Counted from the stretch's first letter, positions 9,136 through 18,445 are shown. The stretch: 33,249 nt of DNA from Candidatus Peregrinibacteria bacterium CG11_big_fil_rev_8_21_14_0_20_46_8 (GCA_002796025.1 PCVQ01000028.1:1-33249); one strand, 5' to 3'. Made by a program: numbers and translations. The notes: a model not told the origin generated them from the sequence alone.

Positions 9136-9351
9136 TCAATCGCGCCAATTTTTCATTTCCCTATATACCCGGTACAGCGCATACGAACCACTAACTATGA
9201 GCGCTAAGCCGGCAACACCGGCACCGTGAGAGCTCACATAGTGCAGCAGATTAAAGCTATCCGTGACTTCGACGCCGTGCCCGGGATGTGCTAATACCAC
9301 ACTTGGAAGCAAGCTTCCTGCAAGAGCCAGAATGTATTTTAATGCTTTCAT
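9136..9351 (-). CDS. Small exported/membrane protein with predicted N-terminal HPGHG after signal cleavage
   Basis: MKALKYILALAGSLLPSVVLA|HPGHGVEVTDSF plus one TM segment; 24 nt downstream of the aldolase gene. Confidence 0.6.
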   Translation of the reverse strand: MKALKYILALAGSLLPSVVLAHPGHGVEVTDSFNLLHYVSSHGAGVAGLALIVSGSYALYRVYREMKNWRD

Positions 9352-9375
9352 AGTTATATTGTACGCCGCTTGCAT

Positions 9376-10416
9376 TTAGGCTGCCACCCCATTGGCCTCC
9401 ATCTCTGGAGAGTAGGTGCCTTCGCGTGCCGCTGAATTTAGCTTGAGACGTTTATGAAAGCGTTCACGTGCCTCCGGCATTTTTGCATCATCGCCCGCCC
9501 AAGCTTCCAGTGCAGGACCTTGCAATGCGCGCGCATAGGAAAATGTGAGTTGCCATGGTGCCCCTTCTTTTTTTGCAAGTTTGTTGATTGCATCGAGATT
9601 TGCGCTTGCTTGTTCCGCTGTTTGTCCACCGGATAAGAATACAATTCCGCCAAGATTTGCGGGCACGCTTGTTTTGAGGGTGCGCAACGTTGCTGCTGCA
9701 ACTTCTTCGGGCGTGCTCTGTTTTTCATGTTTGTTGCCGGCAAGCACCATGCTTGCTTTTAACACAACGCCTTCGGGCATGACGCGCATCATCTCTAGGT
9801 GTTCAAAGGTTGCTTTGAGAATTTCTGTTGTTACTGCTTCACAACGCTCAATCGAGTGGTCGCCCTCAAGCATTACTTCGGGTTCAACAATTGGCACAAT
9901 ATCATTCTCCTGGCAGAGTGCGGCGTAGCGAGCCATGGCGTGCGCATTGGAGTGAGTGCACGCGTAGGTTGGCAGTTCATCACCTTTAATGTTGATAACT
10001 GCGCGCCACTTTGCAAATCCGCATCCCATTTTATTGTATTCCTGAAGACGCTCGCGTAGTCCATCTAAGCCCTCAGTTATCATCTCGCCCGGAAAGTTTG
10101 CAAAATCTTTTGCCCCCATGTCTACTTTAATGCCGGGAATAATTCCGCGCTCTTTGAGCAGCTCGTGAAAAGGTTTGCCGCTGTTCGATTTTTGGCGGAG
10201 CGTTTCGTCGTAAAGGATGACGCCGCTGAGATACTCTTCAATTCCTTCGGAAGCCAAAAAGAGCTCGCGATAGCGGCGGCGATTCTCTTCATTTTGTTCG
10301 ATATTAACCGATGCCAGCCGCTTATTTGCGGTACTGCTACTCTCGTCAGCAGCAAGGATGCCTTTGCCGGCAGCTACCATTTTTTGAGCCGTTTCTTTGA
10401 GAAGATCTGCATTCAT
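9376..10416 (-). CDS. Class I fructose-bisphosphate aldolase (eukaryote-like family)
   Basis: GKGILAADES, GIKVDMG, GFAKWRAV, PIVEPEVM, VLKASMV, FSYARALQGPAL; all expected Schiff-base/catalytic residues visible. Confidence 0.92.
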   Translation of the reverse strand: MNADLLKETAQKMVAAGKGILAADESSSTANKRLASVNIEQNEENRRRYRELFLASEGIEEYLSGVILYDETLRQKSNSGKPFHELLKERGIIPGIKVDMGAKDFANFPGEMITEGLDGLRERLQEYNKMGCGFAKWRAVINIKGDELPTYACTHSNAHAMARYAALCQENDIVPIVEPEVMLEGDHSIERCEAVTTEILKATFEHLEMMRVMPEGVVLKASMVLAGNKHEKQSTPEEVAAATLRTLKTSVPANLGGIVFLSGGQTAEQASANLDAINKLAKKEGAPWQLTFSYARALQGPALEAWAGDDAKMPEARERFHKRLKLNSAAREGTYSPEMEANGVAA

Positions 10417-10530
10417 GGGGGAAAAATGTTAGAGGAATAGGCCACTTGGCCGGGATTATAGTAGTCGGCCGATAGATTTGAGGCAAGAGATAGTGCTTGC
10501 TTGCCGGATAGTACCTATGATATCCTAAAA

Positions 10531-10551
10531 TTAGAAAATCTAACTTTCTAA
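10531..10551. promoter_or_regulatory. TA operator candidate TTAGAAAATCTAACTTTCTAA
   Basis: Three half-sites TTAGA/TCTAA/TCTAA; lies 3 nt before the antitoxin ATG. Confidence 0.5.
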
Positions 10552-10554
10552 CTT

Positions 10555-10767
10555 ATGAAAACAGCTATTTTGAAAGTCCAAAGTAAAGGTCAGGTCATGC
10601 TCCCAAAGGAGTGGCGTACAAATATTTCTTTATATCAAGCTGTTAAAGACGACGATATGATTTTTTTGATTCCAGTTCACCTTGCTTCCAAGAAAGATGT
10701 TCTTGCGACGGCATCAAAAGTGATGAAAAAAAATGCTAAACTTTTAAAATCCTTGGCTGACAAGTAG
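10555..10767 (+). CDS. SpoVT/AbrB-type antitoxin
   Basis: KVQSKGQVMLPKEWR; followed 1 nt later by a Doc gene. Confidence 0.75.
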   Translation: MKTAILKVQSKGQVMLPKEWRTNISLYQAVKDDDMIFLIPVHLASKKDVLATASKVMKKNAKLLKSLADK

Positions 10768-10768
10768 A

Positions 10769-11149
10769 ATGATCTATTTAACTGTAGCCGACGTGATAGC
10801 CATTCATGACGAGCTTGTTCGGCGATACACAGGTTCTTTTGGGATTCGCTCTCAAAAATTATTGGAATCGGCAGTGTTTAGAATACAGGCAAGTTTTGGC
10901 GGCGAGTTGCTCTACAAAAATATTTTTGAGCAATCAGCGGCGATTCTCGAATCGCTCATTAAAAATCATCCGTTTATTGACGGTAATAAACGTACGGCTT
11001 TTGTATCGGCGGTTACATTTTTGGAGCTGAATGGATACAAAACCAAATTCGATGCTGCAAGAACAGAGAAATTTATTTTAGATATTGTTGCAAAGAAAAA
11101 AACTTTTGCGCAGATTGCAAATTTTCTTAAAAAGAATAGTGAAAAGTAA
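10769..11149 (+). CDS. doc: Doc (death-on-curing) Fic-fold toxin
   Basis: HPFIDGNKRTA motif, size 126 aa. Confidence 0.88.
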   Translation: MIYLTVADVIAIHDELVRRYTGSFGIRSQKLLESAVFRIQASFGGELLYKNIFEQSAAILESLIKNHPFIDGNKRTAFVSAVTFLELNGYKTKFDAARTEKFILDIVAKKKTFAQIANFLKKNSEK

Positions 11150-11196
11150 GATTGGGGTGTAAACTATATATTTACCTACTACTTAATTTTTTTGTT

Positions 11197-11778
11197 ATGG
11201 AAAAAACTTCGCGAAAATCCGGCTATCCTATTAGTGATCATTTTCTCAACCGCTGGTCGCCGCGGGCAATGAGTGCCGAACCGCTTACCGACGATGAACT
11301 CATGCCCCTCTTTGAGGCTGCCCGCTGGGCGCCGTCTTCGTACAATAATCAGCCGTGGCGCTTTATCTATGCCAAACGCGATACTGAGCACTGGGAGAAG
11401 TTTTTTAATCTTATGGTCGAATTTAATCAAAATTGGGCAAAGAATGCGGCGGTATTGGTTGTGGTCGTCTCTAAAAAAACATTTGATAAAAACGAAAAAC
11501 CCTCGGTAACGCACGCATTTGATGCCGGAGCGGCGTGGGAAAATTTAGCACTGGAAGCTGCGCACCGCGGACTCGTTGCGCATGGCATGGAGGGATTTGA
11601 TTATGAAAAGGCGCAGCGCAAACTCAACATTCCCGATGACCATGAAGTGCATGCCATGATCGCGATTGGGAAGCGCGGCAAAAAAGAAGATTTGCCGGAA
11701 AAGATGCAGGAAATGGAAGTGCCGAGCGAGCGCCGCCCGCTGGAAGAAATTGTTATGGAGGGTTCATTTCGCCTCTAA
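11197..11778 (+). CDS. Nitroreductase family protein
   Basis: RWSPRAMSAEPLTDDELMPLFEAARWAPSSYNNQPWRFIYA. Confidence 0.87.
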   Translation: MEKTSRKSGYPISDHFLNRWSPRAMSAEPLTDDELMPLFEAARWAPSSYNNQPWRFIYAKRDTEHWEKFFNLMVEFNQNWAKNAAVLVVVVSKKTFDKNEKPSVTHAFDAGAAWENLALEAAHRGLVAHGMEGFDYEKAQRKLNIPDDHEVHAMIAIGKRGKKEDLPEKMQEMEVPSERRPLEEIVMEGSFRL

Positions 11779-12375
11779 CATTTGAAATATATTCGTTCTA
11801 TATTTGCTTTGAATATCTTTGAATCCCGCTTCTTTTAGATACTCACGATATTTATTCTCAATAGCTTCATCTATGGGTTCAAAGTGATGCATCATTTTTG
11901 CTTCGATGTGCCCCAGCCAGTTTTTTGGCGGTGCAAAATCAAATAAAAAGAAGGAGCCGCCGGTCTTCAGTAGCCTGCGGGCTTCTTGTAGCATCTGTTT
12001 TTTTTCGTCGGTAGGAAGGTGATGAATGACAAGCGTGCTTATTACGATATCAAATTTTTCGCGAAGCGGAATATCGGTAGCGCTCGCTTCAATCAGCTTT
12101 GCATCGATCTTGTTTTTGTGAAATTTACGGGCCGCAATTTTTAAGATTTTAGGATCGATATCAACACCGGTAATTTCTATTTTAGGCTGGTATTTTTTGA
12201 GTGCTTGTATGACGAGGCCCGACCCGCAGCCAATGTCGAGAATTTTTTGCCCTTCTTTGGGTTTAATAATGGGTGCGATTTTTTTGTAAAGAGATCCAAA
12301 AAATATTCGCACAAAGGGATCGTACAGCGATGTAAGAAAGTGGTAGTGAGCGGCGGGAAGAAAGTCGTGTTTCAT
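11764..12375 (-). CDS. Class I SAM-dependent methyltransferase
   Basis: GQKILDIGCGSGLVIQAL, ITGVDID; start ATG overlaps the TGA of the upstream gene; 3' end overlaps nitroreductase by 15 bp. Confidence 0.85.
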   Translation of the reverse strand: MKHDFLPAAHYHFLTSLYDPFVRIFFGSLYKKIAPIIKPKEGQKILDIGCGSGLVIQALKKYQPKIEITGVDIDPKILKIAARKFHKNKIDAKLIEASATDIPLREKFDIVISTLVIHHLPTDEKKQMLQEARRLLKTGGSFFLFDFAPPKNWLGHIEAKMMHHFEPIDEAIENKYREYLKEAGFKDIQSKYRTNIFQMLEAK

Positions 12376-13241
12376 AAGATTTTTTGCCAATTTTTTCCGC
12401 TGTCGCTTGATTTATAAATGTTTGATTCATGAGCGGCATAGAGCACGCCGGGATTTTTTTGATCGGCTGCAAGCTGAACAGCGGGTTTATTGCCCGGCAG
12501 TGCGCCCATCGTTTCAAAATTTAAAACTGTGCTATCGAGATTAGCGCGCAGAACGCCCTGCTGTAAGGTTGTAATCCAGAGCGTATTGCCGGTGCGGTCA
12601 ACTTCAATATCTAGCACTGCATCAGTCGCTTGTTCTAAAAGAAAAGCCGGTTCCCAGTCTTCTCCTTTATTTTGACTTTGTATGAGCGCGCCATTTGTTC
12701 CGGCATAGACGACTTCTTCATTGCGTGGATGGGTAGCAAGACTCGATATTGCTATTTGATTTTGCAATATTTCCCACGTTTCACCGCTGTCTTCTGAGCG
12801 ATATACATAACCCCGGTAGTATCCGTAGATTAAAGCCGGGTTTGCTTCACTTACGGTCATTGCATGAAAATCAACCGGACCGCTTGGGTCGCCATTTGTC
12901 AGTTTTTTCCATGTTTCACCGCCATTGGTAGATTTGCGGACGCCCATATTTCCGCCGCTAGCCGGATGACCGCTCGAGAAGAAGATTTTTGAATCGGTAG
13001 GATGTGGAGAAAATCCCATATAGTCATCGCGCGATGTGCCGACAAGTTCGAGATTTTTGTCATCGCTGAGTAAGAACAGACCATTATGCGTGGCGATATA
13101 CAGATGGCTTGAATCACTGCGATCGACTGCGAGCCCATGAACGTGACTGTTGAGCGTACTTTGTTGTGATGGAGCTGGATCGCCTGCACAGGCGCTGAGG
13201 AGTAGCGGAAGTGTTAATAGAATGACGATGCGGAATTTCAT
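12372..13241 (-). CDS. BNR-repeat/sortilin-like lipoprotein (F510_1955-type)
   Basis: Lipobox LSAC; HVHGLAVDRSDSSHLYIATHNGLF, MGFSPHP, SGHP, STNGGETW, VDFHAM, SEDSGETW repeats. Confidence 0.75.
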   Translation of the reverse strand: MKFRIVILLTLPLLLSACAGDPAPSQQSTLNSHVHGLAVDRSDSSHLYIATHNGLFLLSDDKNLELVGTSRDDYMGFSPHPTDSKIFFSSGHPASGGNMGVRKSTNGGETWKKLTNGDPSGPVDFHAMTVSEANPALIYGYYRGYVYRSEDSGETWEILQNQIAISSLATHPRNEEVVYAGTNGALIQSQNKGEDWEPAFLLEQATDAVLDIEVDRTGNTLWITTLQQGVLRANLDSTVLNFETMGALPGNKPAVQLAADQKNPGVLYAAHESNIYKSSDSGKNWQKIL

Positions 13242-13266
13242 ATATTGAAAGTTAATAATTAAAGAG

Positions 13267-14112
13267 TTAAGTCTTCTGTTGAGCCGGCTTATGCAAGAGG
13301 GACGTGATCATTGGAAACAGCACGAGGAAAGCGTAAATCAAGAAATGATCATTCACAAAGTTCAGTATATAGTTCAATGCGAGTATGGCCGATTCTACGA
13401 CAATAATTGTAAGGGCAAGCACTGGCGAAAGCTGACGATCCGAAAAGTTTTTTCCGAGCTTTTTCATAAACTCGTCCGGACGGTTTCGTAAACCAACCAC
13501 AATAAAGATGAGGTACGCATAGAGTACAAAAAAACTCATGCCTTGGATAAAAACTTCAAGCGGCGGAATATTAAATGCATTTTTTTGTTGTATGAGCCAG
13601 CCGACAAAATCGAAAAAGATAAGAAAGCCGATCATCGCCATGGCCCAAAGATGCGTCGCACTCCGGAGTGCAATGTGAGCCGGCTTTGGATGAAAAGCTT
13701 GGATAAAGACAAGAAGCGAGGCGCCGATAACAAGGGCCATTTTGCCGTTCCAAAGCGTTTCTATGGGAAATGTAACAAAAATAAAGTAGAGAAAAATAAT
13801 ATTGATATGGAGAATTCTTTGTTCATCAATTCTTTGATAGAGTTGGTCGTGAAACAGCGCAGTGAGCAAGCCGATGTATAGGACAATTGGATATGCGAGA
13901 CCGAGATGCAATAGTTGCGATGCGATGCTTTCATCAAAATAAATTGAGAGTCCAACCCCTGCAGTAACAAGTATGACTATACTAAATTTGATAATTACCC
14001 AAAGACGCTTCTTTTTTTTCGCTTGTGCAAAGGCGGGCAGCAATATTTGCAGAATGCTTTGCAGCAGAACGCCAAGGCCAAAGATAAGGGTAAGAACCGT
14101 GAAATGATTCAT
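13267..14112 (-). CDS. Polytopic membrane protein of unknown function
   Basis: 281 aa with about 8 hydrophobic segments; upstream of the BNR lipoprotein on the same strand. Confidence 0.65.
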   Translation of the reverse strand: MNHFTVLTLIFGLGVLLQSILQILLPAFAQAKKKKRLWVIIKFSIVILVTAGVGLSIYFDESIASQLLHLGLAYPIVLYIGLLTALFHDQLYQRIDEQRILHINIIFLYFIFVTFPIETLWNGKMALVIGASLLVFIQAFHPKPAHIALRSATHLWAMAMIGFLIFFDFVGWLIQQKNAFNIPPLEVFIQGMSFFVLYAYLIFIVVGLRNRPDEFMKKLGKNFSDRQLSPVLALTIIVVESAILALNYILNFVNDHFLIYAFLVLFPMITSLLHKPAQQKT

Positions 14113-14139
14113 GGGGATTTTGGGCCATTATATCGTACC

Positions 14140-14213
14140 TGGCAGGGGCGGCAGGAATCGAACCCGCGATAGCGGTTTTGGAGACCGCTGTTATACCATT
14201 TAACTACGCCCCT
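14140..14213 (-). tRNA. tRNA-Trp (anticodon CCA)
   Basis: AGGGGCG…CGCCCCT acceptor, anticodon loop CTCCAAA in GCGGT/ACCGC stem, GGTTCGAATCC T arm, encoded CCA. Confidence 0.95.
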
Positions 14214-14248
14214 AGAGTGCTCGTGGATTGTATCATATACGCGAATTC

Positions 14249-14518
14249 TCACAGATCGTAAATATCTTTCCTGTTTTTGATTCTGAGGATCATGAGGATT
14301 TTTATCTTTCCTTTGGAGTCTGCATCAAACAGCACGCGGTATTCTCCAATCCTAAATCTGTATTCCCCGATTCGGGGATCCGATAAGCGCTTCGCAAATT
14401 TTAGCGGATCTTTTTGCTCACTAAAGAATAAGAGCTTTTTAATGATTCGCTTAGCAATGGGTTTATCAAGTTTTTTTAAATCCTGGAGCGCTTTTTTAGC
14501 GTAGATGAGCTTATGCAT
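14249..14518 (-). CDS. RelE/ParE-family toxin
   Basis: YAKKALQDLKKLDKPIAKRIIKKL … RFRIGEYRVLFDAD … RKDIYDL. Confidence 0.85.
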   Translation of the reverse strand: MHKLIYAKKALQDLKKLDKPIAKRIIKKLLFFSEQKDPLKFAKRLSDPRIGEYRFRIGEYRVLFDADSKGKIKILMILRIKNRKDIYDL

Positions 14519-14531
14519 ACGATGCTCCGAT

Positions 14532-14783
14532 TTAAATAATCCCTAATTCTTTCATTACCTCTGCTTGTGTATATACTTCACCGCGTTTTATCTGTTTGCG
14601 TGCTTCGGCAACATCTTCAGCAAGTTTTTCGAGCGTGATTTCTTTTTCATCAATAGCCTTTATTTCTAAAACCGGTACATTTTTTTTCAAAATAATGAAG
14701 CGGACATTTTGTTGTTTTGCCTTTTTAGTGTAGGTCGCCATATTTTGGCGAAAATCTTTCATGCCGATGAATTTTGTAGTCAT
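14532..14783 (-). CDS. Phd/YefM-type antitoxin
   Basis: MTTKFIGMKDFRQNMATYTKKAKQQNVRFIILKKNVPVLEI; paired with RelE-like toxin. Confidence 0.75.
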   Translation of the reverse strand: MTTKFIGMKDFRQNMATYTKKAKQQNVRFIILKKNVPVLEIKAIDEKEITLEKLAEDVAEARKQIKRGEVYTQAEVMKELGII

Positions 14784-14798
14784 TGGGATGTTTAAATG

Positions 14799-14822
14799 TT
14801 AAGTGTACCTTAAGTGTACACT
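14799..14822. promoter_or_regulatory. YefM-type operator candidate
   Basis: Direct repeat TTAAGTGTAC at 14799-14808 and 14810-14819; palindrome AGTGTACACT at 14813-14822. Confidence 0.55.
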
Positions 14823-14844
14823 ATATATAGCAAAATTCAATCCC

Positions 14845-17109
14845 TCACGCATCCGGCGGAATATTGTAGTACTTCAGCATGAACTCTGCGATCTCGCTAA
14901 AGAGGGGGGCTGCGGTCGAGCCGCCCCAGATTGAAGCACGTGGACGGTCTATTTTAACCAACACGGCAAATTGCGGATCATTTATTGGTGCATACCCTAT
15001 AAAAGATGCAATGGTTGTTCCGGGTCCGGTGAGCGGCTGGCCATGTTTATATGTTTGTGCAGTTCCGGTTTTGCCGGCAATACGGTAGCCCTTTACTGCA
15101 GCACGGTTGCCTCCGCCATTTTCTACAACACTTACCATCATTGCGGTAATGGTTGCTGCTGTTTTTTCTGAAATAACACGCCGCACCGGCTCGGGTTCGA
15201 TGGTGGCAATTTGTCCGTTACCGCGATCGATCTTTTTTACAATTTGCGGCTTCATGAGGATTCCATTATTTGCCAGTGCGCCGACGGCGGTAATGAGCTG
15301 AATCGGGGTTACTGCGATACCTTGTCCGAATGCATAGGTAATAAGTTCTGATTCAGCCCAGCGCGAGCCATCTTGCATTTGTCCTTTTTGCTCGCCTTCA
15401 AATTCAATGTAGGTGCGCTCTCCAAATCCAAACTTTCTTAAATTTCTGTAAAAAAGTTCGCGTCCCATTCTACGCGCCACAAAGGCCATGCCGGTATTGA
15501 GCGACTCTTCCAGAACGGTCTGCATCGTTGTATTCGGACCATAGTAGTCGCCAAGCGCATTTTTAATTTCGAACTCATCAACTTTAACCGGGCCAGTATC
15601 GTTAAATGTTGTTTGCGGCGTTACGTCGCCGTCTTCAAGTGCAATTGCCATTGCGATCGATTTAAATACAGAGCCCGGCTCATATACATCCTGTACTGCT
15701 CGATTTCGGAACACACCAGTTCCGAGCAGATTTTTAAATTTTGAGACAATAATTTTGCCGCCTTCGGTAAGTTGTTTAAAAACCTGGATGCGATAGTTGC
15801 TGTCGGGGTCAATCCAGAGATAGTGACTTTGGTTCGGCGGTTCGCCGACATCGACAATGCCCTCTTTTTCTTCTGTTGTAAGGTTGTAAATATCTTCGGT
15901 TTCGAGCGCTCGCCAGTACTCATTCGGGTCAAAGGTAGGGTAGTGAGCCATAGAGATAATGCGGCCAGTTTTTGGTTCCATCACAATAACCATTCCTGAA
16001 TCGGCACGCACACCGTCGACAGTCTCTTTAAGGAGGCGCTCAACTTCCATTTGAATAGAACGATCAATGGTAAGCGTAACATTTGCACCGTCAATTGCCG
16101 GTTGGATAATAAGGTCGTCGCCTACGATTACCTGTTGGCCCGTTGCATCGAGTCGTGTTTTAAAAATTCCTTTTTTGCCGCGCAGCTCTTCATCAAAACT
16201 CTGCTCAATGCCATAGAGTCCGCCGTCGTTATTTGCAAAGCCCAGCACTTGGGCTGCCAGCTCTCCTTCTGGATAGTAGCGGTAGCTTTGATCCTGGAAT
16301 GCGATACCGGCAAAGAGTTTTGCATCGGTAGCCTTATCTTCTTCTATCATTTTGCGAATTTCCTGTTCAGCCTGGCTCGAAACGCGCCGTTGTAAAACCA
16401 CATAGCGGTTGCGCCCCTTAAGCAGCTCATCGAGGCGTTCGTAAGGAATTTCGATAAGCGGTGCCAAAACCCGTGCAGTATATTCGCGGTCGCCGATCTG
16501 CATGGGATGTGCCAAAATATCTTCGTCCGATATTACAATGCCGGGCAGATTTTGCTTTTGAATTTTTTCAAGAAGTTTTGGTTCAGCTTCTTGATACAAG
16601 ATAATTGTATCGCGCGTCTTTTGACTGATTTTTCTGAAAAGTTCGGCATGAAAGTCCGAACGAAGCTGTTCTTCGGGTTTGGGCGTTAGGCGCGCCAGCT
16701 CTTCTTGCGACGGATTGTCGGGAAGGTTGCGGCGGACTTCGCGAATGCGAGCCGTATCTTCCGCTTGGGCATCTTCTACATTAAAGATAAGAGGCGCCAG
16801 CTTGTCTGCGAGATATTGAGGATCTTTAATGAGTGTTGGGTCGGCAAAGAGGAGGGGAATGGTTGTATTTGTTGCAAGTCGAAACTGCTCGCCAGAGTGG
16901 TAGTCCTCCAGCAGAATTTCTCCGCGGCGTGCATTTACTTCGCTGTATCCAAGATGGCTTGTCTCTGCTTTATCGGCATAGTAGTTGCCGCGTACAACTT
17001 GCAAATAAAAGAGTTTTGCTACGATAAGTGCCGCAACGGCCAGGCTCAGGCCTAGCATAATATAAACACGATTGAATTGGGTGCGTCGGGCTACCATGTG
17101 GGAATTCAT
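14845..17109 (-). CDS. Penicillin-binding protein 2 / FtsI-like peptidoglycan transpeptidase
   Basis: N-terminal TM; YEPGSVFKS (SxxK), ESLNTGM (SxN), GKTGTAQT (KTGT). Start at ATG 17109 or 17097. Confidence 0.88.
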   Translation of the reverse strand: MNSHMVARRTQFNRVYIMLGLSLAVAALIVAKLFYLQVVRGNYYADKAETSHLGYSEVNARRGEILLEDYHSGEQFRLATNTTIPLLFADPTLIKDPQYLADKLAPLIFNVEDAQAEDTARIREVRRNLPDNPSQEELARLTPKPEEQLRSDFHAELFRKISQKTRDTIILYQEAEPKLLEKIQKQNLPGIVISDEDILAHPMQIGDREYTARVLAPLIEIPYERLDELLKGRNRYVVLQRRVSSQAEQEIRKMIEEDKATDAKLFAGIAFQDQSYRYYPEGELAAQVLGFANNDGGLYGIEQSFDEELRGKKGIFKTRLDATGQQVIVGDDLIIQPAIDGANVTLTIDRSIQMEVERLLKETVDGVRADSGMVIVMEPKTGRIISMAHYPTFDPNEYWRALETEDIYNLTTEEKEGIVDVGEPPNQSHYLWIDPDSNYRIQVFKQLTEGGKIIVSKFKNLLGTGVFRNRAVQDVYEPGSVFKSIAMAIALEDGDVTPQTTFNDTGPVKVDEFEIKNALGDYYGPNTTMQTVLEESLNTGMAFVARRMGRELFYRNLRKFGFGERTYIEFEGEQKGQMQDGSRWAESELITYAFGQGIAVTPIQLITAVGALANNGILMKPQIVKKIDRGNGQIATIEPEPVRRVISEKTAATITAMMVSVVENGGGNRAAVKGYRIAGKTGTAQTYKHGQPLTGPGTTIASFIGYAPINDPQFAVLVKIDRPRASIWGGSTAAPLFSEIAEFMLKYYNIPPDA

Positions 17110-17129
17110 TATAGCGCAAAGCCGGAGCT

Positions 17130-17158
17130 TTGACATTTGGCAGTCTACTCTTTATTCT
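17130..17158 (+). promoter_or_regulatory. Predicted promoter TTGACA-17-TATTCT, 8 nt before the M16 ATG
   Basis: Perfect -35 at 17130-17135, -10 at 17153-17158. Confidence 0.7.
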
Positions 17159-17166
17159 GCACCGCG

Positions 17167-18429
17167 ATGCAAAAAGAAACTTTTACAAATGGATTGCGTG
17201 TCGTGACGCATGAACTGCCCGGTACGCAAGCAGCTACGGTTTTAATTTTAGTCGGCGCAGGCTCTCGATATGAAACCCGAGAAATAAACGGCATTAGCCA
17301 CTTTTTGGAACATATGTTTTTTAAAGGAGCAAAGAAGTACAAAACTGCAAAAGAAGTTTCTGAAAAGATTGATGGCATGGGCGGCGATTTTAACGCATTC
17401 ACCGGCAAAGAGTATGTAGGATACTATGTAAAAGCTGCGTCGCACCACTATGAGACCGCAATGGATGTGCTTGGTGACATGCTTCTCTTTTGTAATCTCG
17501 ATCAAAAAGAGATCGATAAAGAGCGCGGCGTAATTATGGAAGAGTATAATATGTATCAAGATACCCCGATGTATCAGGTTGGTTGGGATTTTGAGCGCTT
17601 AATGTATGGAGATCAGCCGATGGGATGGGATCAGGTTGGAACAAAAGAAGTGATTAACGGTGTTACCCGTGAGCAGTTTTTCGATTATAAAAATGCACTC
17701 TATTCTCCGGATAATGTAGTAATAAGCGTTGTTGGTAATGTAAAGCACGATGATGTATTGGAAAAAGTACGCACCTATTTCCCCTTTCAGGACGGCAAAA
17801 AGCAGTACGATTCCGCTGCATTGCAGCCGAATGACGATACGACGCGCGTTAAGCTCCAAACAAAGAAGACGGAGCAGGGCCATGTTGTTGTCGGCTTTCC
17901 CGGATATGCAGAAGAGCATCCCGATCACTATGCACTAAAAGTATTGTCAGTTATTTTGGGCGGTAATATGAGTTCGCGCATGTTTCTTGCAGTGCGTGAA
18001 GATAAAGGCCTTTCATATTATATCTCTACCTCGACCGATGATTATTTGGATTCGGGAATTATCTCGACTCGTGCCGGTGTAGACACAAAGCGCACACCGC
18101 TTGCTGTAGAGGCTATTTGCCAAGAGTATAGGAAAATTCGCGGCGAGAAAGTTCCCGAAGCGGAGCTGAAAAAAGCTAAAGAATATTTAAAAGGAAAATT
18201 GGCGCTGCGGCTCGAAGATTCTGAAGAGTATGCACATTTAATTGGAAAAGACGAGTTGCTGCATGGTAAGGCGAAGACTCCTCAAGAGATTGTTGCAGAG
18301 GTCGAAAAAGTTAGCACGGACGATGTTGCCCGGGTATCTGCAGATCTCTTTCATGATGATAAGTTGCGCATGGCTGCAATCGGGCCGTACGAGGATGCCG
18401 CCGTTTTCGAAAAAGTTTTACACATATAA
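17167..18429 (+). CDS. M16-family zinc metallopeptidase
   Basis: HFLEHMFFKG (HxxEH) plus downstream ERGVIMEEYNMYQDTP. Confidence 0.93.
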   Translation: MQKETFTNGLRVVTHELPGTQAATVLILVGAGSRYETREINGISHFLEHMFFKGAKKYKTAKEVSEKIDGMGGDFNAFTGKEYVGYYVKAASHHYETAMDVLGDMLLFCNLDQKEIDKERGVIMEEYNMYQDTPMYQVGWDFERLMYGDQPMGWDQVGTKEVINGVTREQFFDYKNALYSPDNVVISVVGNVKHDDVLEKVRTYFPFQDGKKQYDSAALQPNDDTTRVKLQTKKTEQGHVVVGFPGYAEEHPDHYALKVLSVILGGNMSSRMFLAVREDKGLSYYISTSTDDYLDSGIISTRAGVDTKRTPLAVEAICQEYRKIRGEKVPEAELKKAKEYLKGKLALRLEDSEEYAHLIGKDELLHGKAKTPQEIVAEVEKVSTDDVARVSADLFHDDKLRMAAIGPYEDAAVFEKVLHI

Positions 18430-18445
18430 ACTACTTCTAGCTTCT

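Noticed and set aside
10433-10454. GGCC-ACTT-GGCC hairpin upstream of the aldolase as a riboswitch or terminator
   Set aside because: Only a 4-bp stem with a 4-nt loop and no U-tract; too weak to support.
11764-11778. 15-bp convergent overlap of nitroreductase and methyltransferase as a regulatory antisense device
   Set aside because: Short tail-to-tail overlaps are common in compact genomes; no further evidence.
14140-14822. Genomic island inserted at tRNA-Trp (adjacent TA modules)
   Set aside because: No integrase and no direct repeat of the tRNA 3' end noticed on reading either side; neighbouring genes look chromosomal.
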